42,502 nucleotides of DNA, taken from contig JAHEDK010000024.1 in the NCBI GenBank assembly GCA_024641245.1, positions 1 through 42,502 on the forward strand, given 5' to 3'. The DNA comes from Actinomycetes bacterium (GTDB lineage: Bacteria; Actinomycetota; Acidimicrobiia; Spongiisociales; JAHEDJ01). Positions within the stretch are counted from its first letter, which is position 1. Every line of letters starts with the position of its first letter. The notes under the pieces are model-generated. The model worked only from the letters and a program-made list of their open reading frames with translations, was not told the DNA's origin and did no database searches. Below are positions 7,555 through 14,969 of this stretch, piece after piece. The translations under genes and the position numbers were made by a program.

Positions 7555-7980
7555 ATGAAGACCCGAATCATTGCCGCCGGCCTTTCTGCCGTTGTCCTGC
7601 TCGGAGCGTGCGGCTCCGGATCGGCCACCGTCGAGGCACCAGTAACGCAGTCGATTCAGCTGATCAATGCGGCCGACGCCAACCAGTTGGTGACCGACAA
7701 TGCCGCCTCCGGGGACTTCGTCATCCTCGACATCCGGACCCCGGAAGAATTCAACGCCGGTCACATCGCGGAGTCGGTCAACATCGACTTCTACGAGTCG
7801 AACTTCGCCGATCAACTCGATCAGCTCGACAAGGACAAGACCTACTTTGTCTACTGCAACTCCGGGAATCGTTCGGGAACGGCGATGGGGACTATGCGCC
7901 AGCTCGGATTCATCGACGTCTACGACCTCGATGGCGGAATTCAGGCCTGGTACAGCAGCGGATTCAGCATTACGCAGTGA
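7555..7980 (+). CDS. Lipoprotein rhodanese-domain sulfurtransferase
   Basis: A 141-residue protein with an N-terminal lipoprotein signal: basic MKTR, a hydrophobic stretch, then the lipobox LLGAC with Cys about residue 20. A single rhodanese domain follows (FVILDIRTPEEFNAGHI) with active-site loop YCNSGNRSG containing the catalytic Cys and ending DLDGGIQAW. It is expected to sit on the outer face of the membrane and handle sulfane sulfur such as persulfide or thiosulfate. The ATG at 7555 has GAGGTGA just upstream. A CstR-like operator and a hairpin precede it, and a second rhodanese with a CsoR-family regulator is 1.5 kb away, which suggests a shared response to reactive sulfur. Confidence 0.85.
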   Translation: MKTRIIAAGLSAVVLLGACGSGSATVEAPVTQSIQLINAADANQLVTDNAASGDFVILDIRTPEEFNAGHIAESVNIDFYESNFADQLDQLDKDKTYFVYCNSGNRSGTAMGTMRQLGFIDVYDLDGGIQAWYSSGFSITQ

Positions 7981-8005
7981 GCGGTAGGCAACCTCACGCA
8001 GGATC

Positions 8006-8033
8006 AGGACCCAGGACCTAGAACCTAGAACCT
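8006..8033. repeat. Heptanucleotide tandem array
   Basis: Four tandem seven-base units, AGGACCC AGGACCT AGAACCT AGAACCT, lie between the convergent rhodanese and moaA genes. Similar period-seven arrays with other words occur at several gene junctions in this window. Confidence 0.8.
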
Positions 8034-8037
8034 CTTC

Positions 8038-9042
8038 CTACCCGCCGATGTAGCTCATCTCGACCTTGCCGAGACCCGTCGTCGCCGACGAGCGGCGTTC
8101 TGAATAGTTGTCGTCGCGCTTCGTCCAAACATCAAGGAGGACCGCCTTGATCTCCTCGTCGGTGACTCCCGAGCGAAGCAGACCGCGCAGGTCACGACCC
8201 CAGGCGGCAAAGAGACACGTGTACAGCCGGCCGTCTGCTGAGATACGCGCCCTCGTGCAGGTTGAACAGAAGGGATTGGTCACCGACGTGATCACCCCGA
8301 TCTCTCCTTCCCCATCCGCGTACCGCCATCTTCTCGCCACTTCCCCCGGGTAGTTGGCGCCGAGCGGTTCAATCGGGAATCGTTTGCCGATCCGCTCGAG
8401 GATCTCTACGGCGGGAACGACGTCATCGAGGCGCCACCCGTTCGTGGTGCCCACATCCATGTATTCGATGAACCGCACGATGTGGCCGGTCCCACGGAAA
8501 TGGCCGGCCATGTCGACGATCGACTCGTCGTTGACACCGCGCTTGACCACCATGTTGACCTTGACGGGGGTCAGTCCGGCCTTCGCCGCCGCCTCGATGC
8601 CGTCAAGGACCTTCGCCACAGGAAATCCGACGTCGTTCATCTTCATGAACACCTCGTCGTCCAGCGAGTCGAGACTCACCGTGACCCGCCGCAGACCGGC
8701 CTTCGCCAGAACGGCGGCTTTTCGTGCCAGCAGCACGCCGTTTGTTGTCAATGTGACATCGCGCAGCCCGTCGAGGGCTGACATCTGCTCGATCAGGTGC
8801 TCGAGATCCTTGCGGAGGAGCGGCTCGCCACCCGTTATCCGCACTTTCTCGACGCCGAGTCCAACGGAGATGTTGACGAGGCGGGTGATCTCTTCGAATG
8901 ACAGCAGGAGTTCCCTCTCGAGAAACTCGTACTCGCGCGAGAAGATCTCCTTCGGCATGCAGTACCGGCACCGGAAGTTACATCGGTCGGTTACCGAAAT
9001 GCGTAGATCTTTGAGCGCCCGTTCCCGGGTATCCCTCAGCAT
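8038..9042 (-). CDS. moaA: GTP 3',8-cyclase (molybdenum cofactor biosynthesis)
   Basis: A 334-residue radical SAM enzyme that, with MoaC, converts GTP to cyclic pyranopterin monophosphate, the first step of molybdenum cofactor synthesis. The N-terminal radical SAM cluster motif is CNFRCRYC (C21, C25, C28), and a second 4Fe-4S cluster motif (FCSTCTRAR ... YTC) lies in the C-terminal part. The chain ends in the conserved GG dipeptide needed for activity. The length is normal. It lies 22 bases downstream of the CsoR-family gene on the same strand and may be cotranscribed; no other cofactor genes are in the window. Confidence 0.95.
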   Translation of the reverse strand: MLRDTRERALKDLRISVTDRCNFRCRYCMPKEIFSREYEFLERELLLSFEEITRLVNISVGLGVEKVRITGGEPLLRKDLEHLIEQMSALDGLRDVTLTTNGVLLARKAAVLAKAGLRRVTVSLDSLDDEVFMKMNDVGFPVAKVLDGIEAAAKAGLTPVKVNMVVKRGVNDESIVDMAGHFRGTGHIVRFIEYMDVGTTNGWRLDDVVPAVEILERIGKRFPIEPLGANYPGEVARRWRYADGEGEIGVITSVTNPFCSTCTRARISADGRLYTCLFAAWGRDLRGLLRSGVTDEEIKAVLLDVWTKRDDNYSERRSSATTGLGKVEMSYIGG

Positions 9043-9064
9043 GAGATAGGGACGCTAGCGCAAC

Positions 9065-9334
9065 CTAGGAGAGACTCATGAAGAGACGTTCCAATTCCTG
9101 AGGGCTGTACCCCTCCCTGGCGGCGCTCTCCTCGTCGACGACGCACTCGCGGAGTTGCGAGGCCAGGAGCTTGAAGCCAACCCGCTCGAGCGCCTTCGTA
9201 GCGGCCGCCACCTGTTGGAAGACCTCGCGACATTCGCGGTTGTCTTCCATCATGCGGATGACGCCACCGATCTGGCCCTCGATCCGTTTGAGACGCCGGA
9301 TCGACTCTTCTACGGTGTTGGACTCGAACTGCAT
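9065..9334 (-). CDS. CsoR-family repressor, CstR-like (persulfide sensor candidate)
   Basis: An 89-residue all-helical CsoR/RcnR-family DNA-binding protein (EESIRRLKRIEGQIGGVIRMMEDNREC). Copper-sensing CsoR uses a Cys, then His and Cys spaced H-x3-C. Here the two cysteines remain (C35, C64) but the His position is Gln (Q60, in SQLREC). Cys-Cys without His is the pattern of CstR, which senses persulfides and controls sulfurtransferases. The divergent neighbour is a rhodanese, which fits CstR. The ATG at 9334 is chosen for the family N-terminus and has GAAAGG about seven bases upstream. A perfect operator palindrome lies 22 bases upstream of the start. Confidence 0.85.
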   Translation of the reverse strand: MQFESNTVEESIRRLKRIEGQIGGVIRMMEDNRECREVFQQVAAATKALERVGFKLLASQLRECVVDEESAAREGYSPQELERLFMSLS

Positions 9335-9355
9335 ATACGCCTTTCGGTGATACCT

Positions 9356-9371
9356 GTACCCTGTAGGGTAC
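9356..9371. promoter_or_regulatory. CsoR/CstR operator
   Basis: The perfect palindrome GTACCC TGTA GGGTAC lies between the divergent CsoR-family and rhodanese genes. G/C tracts flanked by TA around a four-base centre are the known shape of CsoR/CstR operators. It would let the protein repress both genes. Confidence 0.75.
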
Positions 9372-9445
9372 CGTATCCCCAGCCAGCGAGATAGCCGGGA
9401 AGCTCGATACACTTCTCTGACATTCGTTGAGTCGCCGGAGGGGAC

Positions 9446-9757
9446 ATGAACATCGAGCAGGTGGGTGCCGGCGCCTGGAAACAATGGGTCGAGGAGCATG
9501 ATGCCTTGCTGCTCGACATTCGCGAGCCTTTCGAGTGGGCGCAGACCGGCGTTTTACCGAACGCCAAACTCATCAGCATGGGCGAACTTCCCTCATCTCT
9601 CGATCAACTGTCTCCCGATACCCCGATCCTGGTGGTGTGCCGCACCGGCAACCGTTCTCAGCATGCCGCCACCTGGCTCGAAACCAACGGCTTCCGGGCA
9701 GCCAATCTCGCCGGCGGAGTGGTCGCCATCGCCAGGCTGGCCGAAGAAGCCGGCTGA
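9446..9757 (+). CDS. Cytoplasmic rhodanese-domain protein
   Basis: A 103-residue single-domain rhodanese without a signal peptide. It contains ALLLDIREPFEWAQTG and the catalytic loop VVCRTGNRSQ with its active Cys, and ends with NLAGGVVA. It should transfer sulfane sulfur to thiols or cyanide in the cytoplasm. The ATG at 9446 has GGAGGGG just upstream. It is divergent from the CstR-like repressor, with a perfect operator palindrome between them, so it is very likely that repressor's main target. Confidence 0.9.
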   Translation: MNIEQVGAGAWKQWVEEHDALLLDIREPFEWAQTGVLPNAKLISMGELPSSLDQLSPDTPILVVCRTGNRSQHAATWLETNGFRAANLAGGVVAIARLAEEAG

Positions 9758-9832
9758 CCACGACCGGGGATCCCTACGATTCCGCTTCTCGCCGATGCGC
9801 GTTGGAAGCGCTACCCGGGGTCGAAGTCTTTC

Positions 9833-10264
9833 TCACTCTGAGTTCGTCCTTTGGCCGCTCTGGACCCGGAGGCTCCGGATGGCAGCCACGAACACCCTCT
9901 CGTCGCTCGCCGTCGACGCAGAATCGACCCGAGAACAAGTGAGCACGAGTCCGGCTGCGAACAATTGGTGTTGGATGATACGGAGTCCGTCCCGACCCGC
10001 CCACGCATAGCGCCGGTAGAAAGAGTCACGTCCTGCCGATTCGTGGAGAACCTCATGACCTTCGAATCGATCGGCGTGGTCTTCTCGGGCTCTCCGGGCG
10101 GCATCGATGGCCGACCCCCGGTAGCGGCTGATGGTCATCGAAGGCCGGACGCCGTCGACGGCACTGCCGAGAAAGACGGCGAGGTGCTGATCCGTTGCCA
10201 ACCGCGACCACCTACACGGCACGGCCATTCTGAATCCGTTGCCGGCATACGTGATCATGGCCAC
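9833..10264 (-). CDS. Hypothetical protein, Mog1/PsbP-like fold suspected
   Basis: A 143-residue protein without signal peptide or membrane segments. The pattern (GFRMAVPCRWSRL near the start, MTISRYRG, FYRRYAW, a late DERVFVAAIRSLRV) resembles small actinobacterial proteins of the DcrB/LpqN (Mog1/PsbP-like) type, but I cannot confirm this. It overlaps the end of the upstream Gly/Ala-rich protein gene by ten bases and is surely cotranscribed with it. Pairing with a WXG-like protein suggests a T7SS-type context. A second possible start, two codons in, is equally good. Confidence 0.6.
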   Translation of the reverse strand: MAMITYAGNGFRMAVPCRWSRLATDQHLAVFLGSAVDGVRPSMTISRYRGSAIDAARRAREDHADRFEGHEVLHESAGRDSFYRRYAWAGRDGLRIIQHQLFAAGLVLTCSRVDSASTASDERVFVAAIRSLRVQSGQRTNSE

Positions 10265-11196
10265 AGTGACCCGAGCCAGGTGGTAGCTCCCTCGATCACG
10301 TCGACCGTGGCCCTGCCGATGGCGCCTAGATCGAGGTCGAAGCTCATGTCGAACCCACCGCCGAGACCCAGGAACGCCGACGCGCCGAAATCGAAGTTGG
10401 CAACGCCATCGTCGTACCCAACCGCCAGGTCTGCATCGACCCCGAAGCCGATACCTACCTCTCCGCCGGCCACCAGCCGGGCCGCATCGGTTCCAACACC
10501 GACCTCTGCCGCCGCAGCCATCCCGACGAAGGCGTCCACTCCACCCTCGAAACCGGCGTCACCATCGACGAACGCCATGTCGAGGTCGCCGAAAGCCGAC
10601 GCTTCGCCGCCGACGAATGCCTCGCTCGATACGTCGACATACGACGTGTCGAGGCCGTACTCGACCTGCGCGAGCTGGAGTGCGACCCCGGCTCCACCAG
10701 CGAGCTCAAGACCCCAATCGTCGAAACCGACCCACACCTCCGCCTGGCTCTCCGCAGTCAATGCCGACGCTGAGAACGTTCCGAGCGGCCCATGGATGTC
10801 CGTCTGTCGAACGGCCACCTGGCCACTCCACTCCCCTCGCATCACGGAATCTCGCAACCATCCACGGCGGTCATCGAGGGAATCTACGCCCCAGCTCTCT
10901 GAGGAGCCTTCGAAGGCGGCCAGCCCGATCGGCCGCTGATCAATCTGGACCGATGGATCTATAAAGAAGAGCCCCGTTGGTGGGTCCTCGAGGCGGCGTC
11001 GTCGCAGGTCCCCGGCCGCCGCCTCGAGCGCGGCAGCAACACAGCGCAGCGTTGCCGCGAAACCGGCCGCCGCCGCAACCGCTTCAGTAGCCGCCATCAG
11101 CCGACGGTCGCTGGTTTGCAGTTCGCCGGCGGCGCCGTCCAATTGCGACGCCACCCGGTGCAGCCCGGTTTGATTGATCAGTCGGAGGTCGCCCAC
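10255..11196 (-). CDS. T7SS-like protein with helical N-terminus and Gly/Ala-rich repeat region
   Basis: A 313-residue protein. Residues about 1-70 are a predicted helical hairpin rich in Ala (RRLMAATEAVAAAAGFAATL), the size and character of WXG100/ESX-type secretion domains, though no WXG motif is present. From about residue 120 the chain becomes a low-complexity series of short beta-like repeats with G-V-D/A-F patterns (EAFVGGEASAFGDLDMAF, VDAFVGMAAAAEVGVG), similar in style to the repeat regions of actinobacterial T7SS-linked polymorphic proteins. No toxin domain is visible at the C-terminus. A strong promoter lies just upstream. The family assignment is by resemblance only. Confidence 0.6.
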   Translation of the reverse strand: MGDLRLINQTGLHRVASQLDGAAGELQTSDRRLMAATEAVAAAAGFAATLRCVAAALEAAAGDLRRRRLEDPPTGLFFIDPSVQIDQRPIGLAAFEGSSESWGVDSLDDRRGWLRDSVMRGEWSGQVAVRQTDIHGPLGTFSASALTAESQAEVWVGFDDWGLELAGGAGVALQLAQVEYGLDTSYVDVSSEAFVGGEASAFGDLDMAFVDGDAGFEGGVDAFVGMAAAAEVGVGTDAARLVAGGEVGIGFGVDADLAVGYDDGVANFDFGASAFLGLGGGFDMSFDLDLGAIGRATVDVIEGATTWLGSLWP

Positions 11197-11227
11197 ATGC
11201 GCTCCCGGTGCTCTGTGGAGACCTCAG

Positions 11228-11255
11228 ATTATCGTTATATGATTCTATTCGTCAA
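11228..11255 (-). promoter_or_regulatory. Promoter of the T7SS-like pair
   Basis: On the minus strand TTGACG (11250-11255) and GATAAT (11228-11233) are 16 bases apart, each five of six matches to consensus. It overlaps the 3' end of the upstream bactofilin-like gene and would give a 5' leader of about 25 bases containing GGGAG before the ATG at 11196. Confidence 0.65.
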
Positions 11256-12426
11256 TAACTACGGGTATCTCCCAATCGCTGCTCCCGCGCGCCTGCATCG
11301 CTCCCATTACCCAAGAGCCGAGACCGACGACAACGACCCCCGAGAACACGATCCACCGAACCACGGGCATGAGCATGGCGACGAAGAAGATGCCGGCACC
11401 CAGGAGAAACCCGAAGAAGGCACTCCGGTTCGGAGCAATCAACCGGCCAACTGCGGTCAGAACCGGCACCGGGGCCGCCACCGAGGCGAGGGCGAAAAGA
11501 CAGGCGACACCGACGGCGACAGGTACCAGAGCAAGCGCCAAAGGAAAAGCGACGTCGGGTTGAGCGGTTGCCGCGATCGTTGCGACGACGGCGGGAATCA
11601 ACACCGGTACCGGCAAGAGCAGGATTCCGGTCACGGTGGCGGCCACCGTGCTGGATCGTACCGACCCGACCGCGTGCTCGAGCGAGCGAGGAGCCAGCCA
11701 GAACAGCCCCAAGCCACCGACGACGAAGATGAGCACACTGACAATCGCCCCGACCAGCGCCACGGCACGTAGCCGGACGTTCTGCCTGGTCGGCTTGCGT
11801 TGGATGAATTGGCCGCCTACTTCAGCGGTGTCATCGATACTCGCCGGGTCCGGCGACCGGTAGCCTATGTCACCGACCACCGACGCTCCCGCCATGACTT
11901 CGAGGCTTCCCACGGTCATCTCGACGTTCTTCCCGACGTCGCCCGAGATCCGAGTTGCCCCAACCGTCTGCCCCAACACAACGCCTTCCACCGCCCCGGC
12001 GAGGTTGAGGGACCAACCCCAAACGAGCAGATCCCGGCCAACCTGTCCCGTCACTTCTGTCTGACCTGCCACGACGACGACATCGCGCTTCACTTCCCCG
12101 CCGACAAAGACAGAGCCGGCGGTAGCCCGCACCGAGCCCTCGACCGTCCCGTCGATGACGACCCGGCCGGTCACTGCGATGACGTCGCCGGTGACGACGC
12201 CTCCGATGCGAACCTCGCTGCCCGAGAAGGCGATGAGGTCGCCGTCGATCGTGCCTCGCACGTCGACCGAGTTGCCGACCGCGTAGAGATCTTCCTCGAT
12301 GACCTCATCGACACCGACCACGACGAAGTCGGCGGTAGCTCGATCGGCGGCCAGCGCCGGCGCCGCCGACCCGGTCAGAAAGAACCCCGTGAGGAGAATG
12401 GAGATGATCCATCGCGTGGTTTGCAC
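11245..12426 (-). CDS. Bactofilin-like (polymer-forming) secreted/membrane protein
   Basis: A 393-residue protein with a signal peptide (hydrophobic residues 8-22, cleavage likely after APALA). Residues about 40-190 are a run of short beta-helix repeats (VDVRGTIDGDLIAFSGSEVRIGG, VVIDGTVEGSV, VFVGGEVKRDVVV) typical of bactofilin-type polymer-forming domains. The C-terminal half (about 215-380) contains four or five hydrophobic helices. The order signal peptide, beta-helix, membrane domain suggests an outward-facing beta-helix anchored in the membrane, a known but poorly characterised class. The ATG at 12426 gives the signal peptide directly. No function can be assigned beyond a likely structural role. 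Confidence 0.75.
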   Translation of the reverse strand: MQTTRWIISILLTGFFLTGSAAPALAADRATADFVVVGVDEVIEEDLYAVGNSVDVRGTIDGDLIAFSGSEVRIGGVVTGDVIAVTGRVVIDGTVEGSVRATAGSVFVGGEVKRDVVVVAGQTEVTGQVGRDLLVWGWSLNLAGAVEGVVLGQTVGATRISGDVGKNVEMTVGSLEVMAGASVVGDIGYRSPDPASIDDTAEVGGQFIQRKPTRQNVRLRAVALVGAIVSVLIFVVGGLGLFWLAPRSLEHAVGSVRSSTVAATVTGILLLPVPVLIPAVVATIAATAQPDVAFPLALALVPVAVGVACLFALASVAAPVPVLTAVGRLIAPNRSAFFGFLLGAGIFFVAMLMPVVRWIVFSGVVVVGLGSWVMGAMQARGSSDWEIPVVIDE

Positions 12427-12486
12427 GAGCCGAGGCTAGTGGGCACCCCCAGTTGGCGGATCCCTCGAGACACGGTGGCCCACCTT

Positions 12487-12510
12487 CAGGTTCCCAAGGA
12501 ACGGAACCTG
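12487..12510. repeat. Perfect inverted repeat upstream of a hypothetical gene
   Basis: CAGGTTCC (12487-12494) and GGAACCTG (12503-12510) are perfect inverted copies around eight bases, in the spacer between divergent genes. It could be an operator for a dimeric regulator or a short hairpin; no T-tract follows. Confidence 0.5.
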
Positions 12511-12632
12511 CTCGCCGCTCCGCGCAACAACCATTCAACGCGTGCCCCTTCGATGCCGATAGACAACGCGTAGCTTGTCGAATTGAGAGGAAGTCAGCAC
12601 CAACCCGCCGGCAACACGGACCGGAGTCGACA

Positions 12633-13442
12633 ATGACCTCATATCTGGATGACCTGACCGAGCGAGACCTGGGAACGCTTGCCGCGATCGTCGGAACGAA
12701 TCCCGGCGACCTCACCGCCGAGCTGCGTCGCCGGCCCTGGCAGATCCGCGATCTGTTGGCCCGTCCGGAAGTGTTCGAGAAGATCCTCGACCGTCATGCT
12801 CATCCGGCCGATGTCGTTTCGCCATTCCTGCTCTTCTCGGTTCTGATCCACAAGACGGCCGAAGATCTTCGTGAGGCGACCTACGTCGACGAATGGATCG
12901 GGCCGGGATCGAGGATGCCGATATTCGACGTTGCGCCGCTGCTCGAATTCGTCGAGGACCCGGGGCGGACTTCCTTTCTCGCTGCGCTGCTGTCATCGTT
13001 CGCGCTACCCGAATCCCCACCGGTACCTGCCGGTCCCTTCGATTTGCTGGGTATGGCCCTCTGGCTCGAGGAGGCGCTCCCCAACGACCGGGCGATCCTG
13101 TTGCGCCGCCTCGGTGATCTGAGCCTCTTCCTGACGGGTGTCTTTCCCGACCACACCGGCACCAACCCGCTGCGACCGGTCGAAGCCGTCCAACTCGGGC
13201 GAACCGTCGGCAAGACCTCAGACGAAATGCTGGCGCTGTGCGATCGAAGCGTCATGTCGTACGGTCTGGAGGCCATGGAGTCGCTGGGTTCCGATTGGTA
13301 CAGCGCCGCCGCGCTGGATGACGGTTCGCTCCCGGTGATCGGCGACGTTGCCGCCCGTTTTCGTTCGGCCCGCCGGGTGTTGAACCACTTGACCGATCGG
13401 TACCTCTACCGACTCGAAACCGGCTGGAATCTGGCCGCCTAG
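12633..13442 (+). CDS. Conserved-looking hypothetical protein
   Basis: A 269-residue soluble protein that I do not recognise. It has no signal peptide or membrane helix, is mostly predicted helical, and contains TERDLGTLAAIVG, LARPEVFEKILDRH, SPFLLFSVLIHKTAEDL and LALCDRSVMSYGLEAM. Codon use is like that of its neighbours and the frame is open over 800 bases, so it is almost certainly real. The ATG at 12633 has GGAG upstream; the frame is open further 5' but that part is low in quality. It is convergent with the nuo operon end, with 42 bases between. Confidence 0.75.
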   Translation: MTSYLDDLTERDLGTLAAIVGTNPGDLTAELRRRPWQIRDLLARPEVFEKILDRHAHPADVVSPFLLFSVLIHKTAEDLREATYVDEWIGPGSRMPIFDVAPLLEFVEDPGRTSFLAALLSSFALPESPPVPAGPFDLLGMALWLEEALPNDRAILLRRLGDLSLFLTGVFPDHTGTNPLRPVEAVQLGRTVGKTSDEMLALCDRSVMSYGLEAMESLGSDWYSAAALDDGSLPVIGDVAARFRSARRVLNHLTDRYLYRLETGWNLAA

Positions 13443-13484
13443 CTCGGCACCCGGTCGGCACCAACCGCCGGGAGGACTTCCTGC

Positions 13485-14969
13485 CTATCCGAGGAAGTTG
13501 AGCAGCGGGGTCGGGTATATACCAAAGAAGAGGGTGATGGCGATGGCGATGGCAAGAGCCACCTCGACGTTCGGGGAAACTACCGGCTTCGCCACTTCGG
13601 CGCCCGGCGCCTCGGCGAGGACCGGCTCCTCCATGTACATGAGCACCATGATCCGGATGTAGAAGAAAAAACCAGCCACCGACGCCACGAGCGCAGTGAT
13701 GACCAACCACTCGTAGCCGCCGCTCCAGGCCGAAGTGAAGACACCGAGTTTGCCGATGAAACCGGACGTCGCCGGCATCCCGGACAGCGCCAGCAGCATG
13801 ACCGTCAGCGCACCAGCCAGATAGGGCGAGCGTCTGCCGAGGCCCTTGTAGTCTTCCAGTGGAGACACGGACCCGGTCGGTCCCGCCATCACCGACACCA
13901 CGGCGAAGGCGGCAATCAGCTGGATCACATACACAGCCAGATAGAACCAGACGGCCTGGAGATTTCCGCCCACAATGCCGGTGATGATGAATCCGGCATG
14001 GGCGACACCCGAGTAGGCCAGCAGGCGGCGCATATCCGTCTGCATGATCGCCATCACCGTGCCGAGCACGATCGACACAGCGGCCACCGCCGCAAGGGCC
14101 GGACCCCAGTCATCGGAGAACGACCCGAAGCTCACATACAGGATTCTCACCAATGCGCCGAAACCGGCAACCTTGGCAGCAGTCGCCATGTAACCGACGA
14201 TTCCGGCCGGTGAACCTTGATAGACGTCCGGCGCCCAAGCATGGAACGGGGCGGCGGTCACCTTGAAAAGCAGCCCCGTAATGATCAGCGCGATCGCGGC
14301 CAGCACCACACCGGGCCTCAGCACGACCGCGGTGGCGGGCAACTGCTCGGCGATTCCGCTCAACGACAAGGCCCCGGTCCCCGCGTAGGCAAGTGCAACG
14401 CCGTAGACGAAGATCGCCGAGGCGAACGATCCCAGCAGAAAGTACTTGAGGGCTGCTTCATCGGATCGAATGCTGTCGCGAGTGATCCCGGCCAGGATGT
14501 AGAGCGAGATGGATCCGATCTCCAACCCGAGGAATATCATCATCAGGTGGGCACCGGACACCATGAACATGAACCCGGCCGCCGACAACAGAACCAGCGC
14601 CACGGTTTCGGAGCCGCGCCGCCCGAGTTCCTCCACCATCGGCCAGGCGACGAGCAAGCCCAGAGCCGTCACTGCCAGCAGGATGAACATGCCGAACACG
14701 GCGAACTCGTCTGCAACGATCATTCCCGAGAAATGGGTGGTTGCGCCGTCCTGTACGCGGTCGTATTGGAGAATCGCAGAGGCAGTTGCCAGGATCAGCG
14801 TTGAGAACACGAGACCGGCATGAACGGCCGAACGTGGCTTGTAGAACACGTCGATCATGAGAATGAGCGCCGCTCCCGCAGCCAGAATCAGCTCCGGCGC
14901 GATCGCCAGATACGAGATGTTGAACGCGGTCGAATCGATCTGCGCGATGATCGGGAAGAACTCACTCAC
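13485..14969 (-). CDS. nuoN: NADH-quinone oxidoreductase subunit N
   Basis: A 494-residue membrane subunit, one of the three antiporter-like proton-pumping subunits of complex I, with about 14 helices. Conserved features include the lysine-containing segment SDEAALKYFLLGSFAS and the PFHAWAPDVYQGSP motif. The GTG at 14969 is chosen because it overlaps the nuoM stop by eight bases, has GGGAGGAGG upstream and gives the normal N-terminus; a longer frame upstream is just a shadow of nuoM. It is the last gene of the nuo operon. Confidence 0.93.
   Translation of the reverse strand: MSEFFPIIAQIDSTAFNISYLAIAPELILAAGAALILMIDVFYKPRSAVHAGLVFSTLILATASAILQYDRVQDGATTHFSGMIVADEFAVFGMFILLAVTALGLLVAWPMVEELGRRGSETVALVLLSAAGFMFMVSGAHLMMIFLGLEIGSISLYILAGITRDSIRSDEAALKYFLLGSFASAIFVYGVALAYAGTGALSLSGIAEQLPATAVVLRPGVVLAAIALIITGLLFKVTAAPFHAWAPDVYQGSPAGIVGYMATAAKVAGFGALVRILYVSFGSFSDDWGPALAAVAAVSIVLGTVMAIMQTDMRRLLAYSGVAHAGFIITGIVGGNLQAVWFYLAVYVIQLIAAFAVVSVMAGPTGSVSPLEDYKGLGRRSPYLAGALTVMLLALSGMPATSGFIGKLGVFTSAWSGGYEWLVITALVASVAGFFFYIRIMVLMYMEEPVLAEAPGAEVAKPVVSPNVEVALAIAIAITLFFGIYPTPLLNFLG

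Noticed and set aside
9851..10939. Long plus-strand frame across 9.9-10.9 kb
   Set aside because: Pro/Ser/Thr-rich low-complexity translation opposite two minus-strand genes with a promoter and overlap; a shadow frame.
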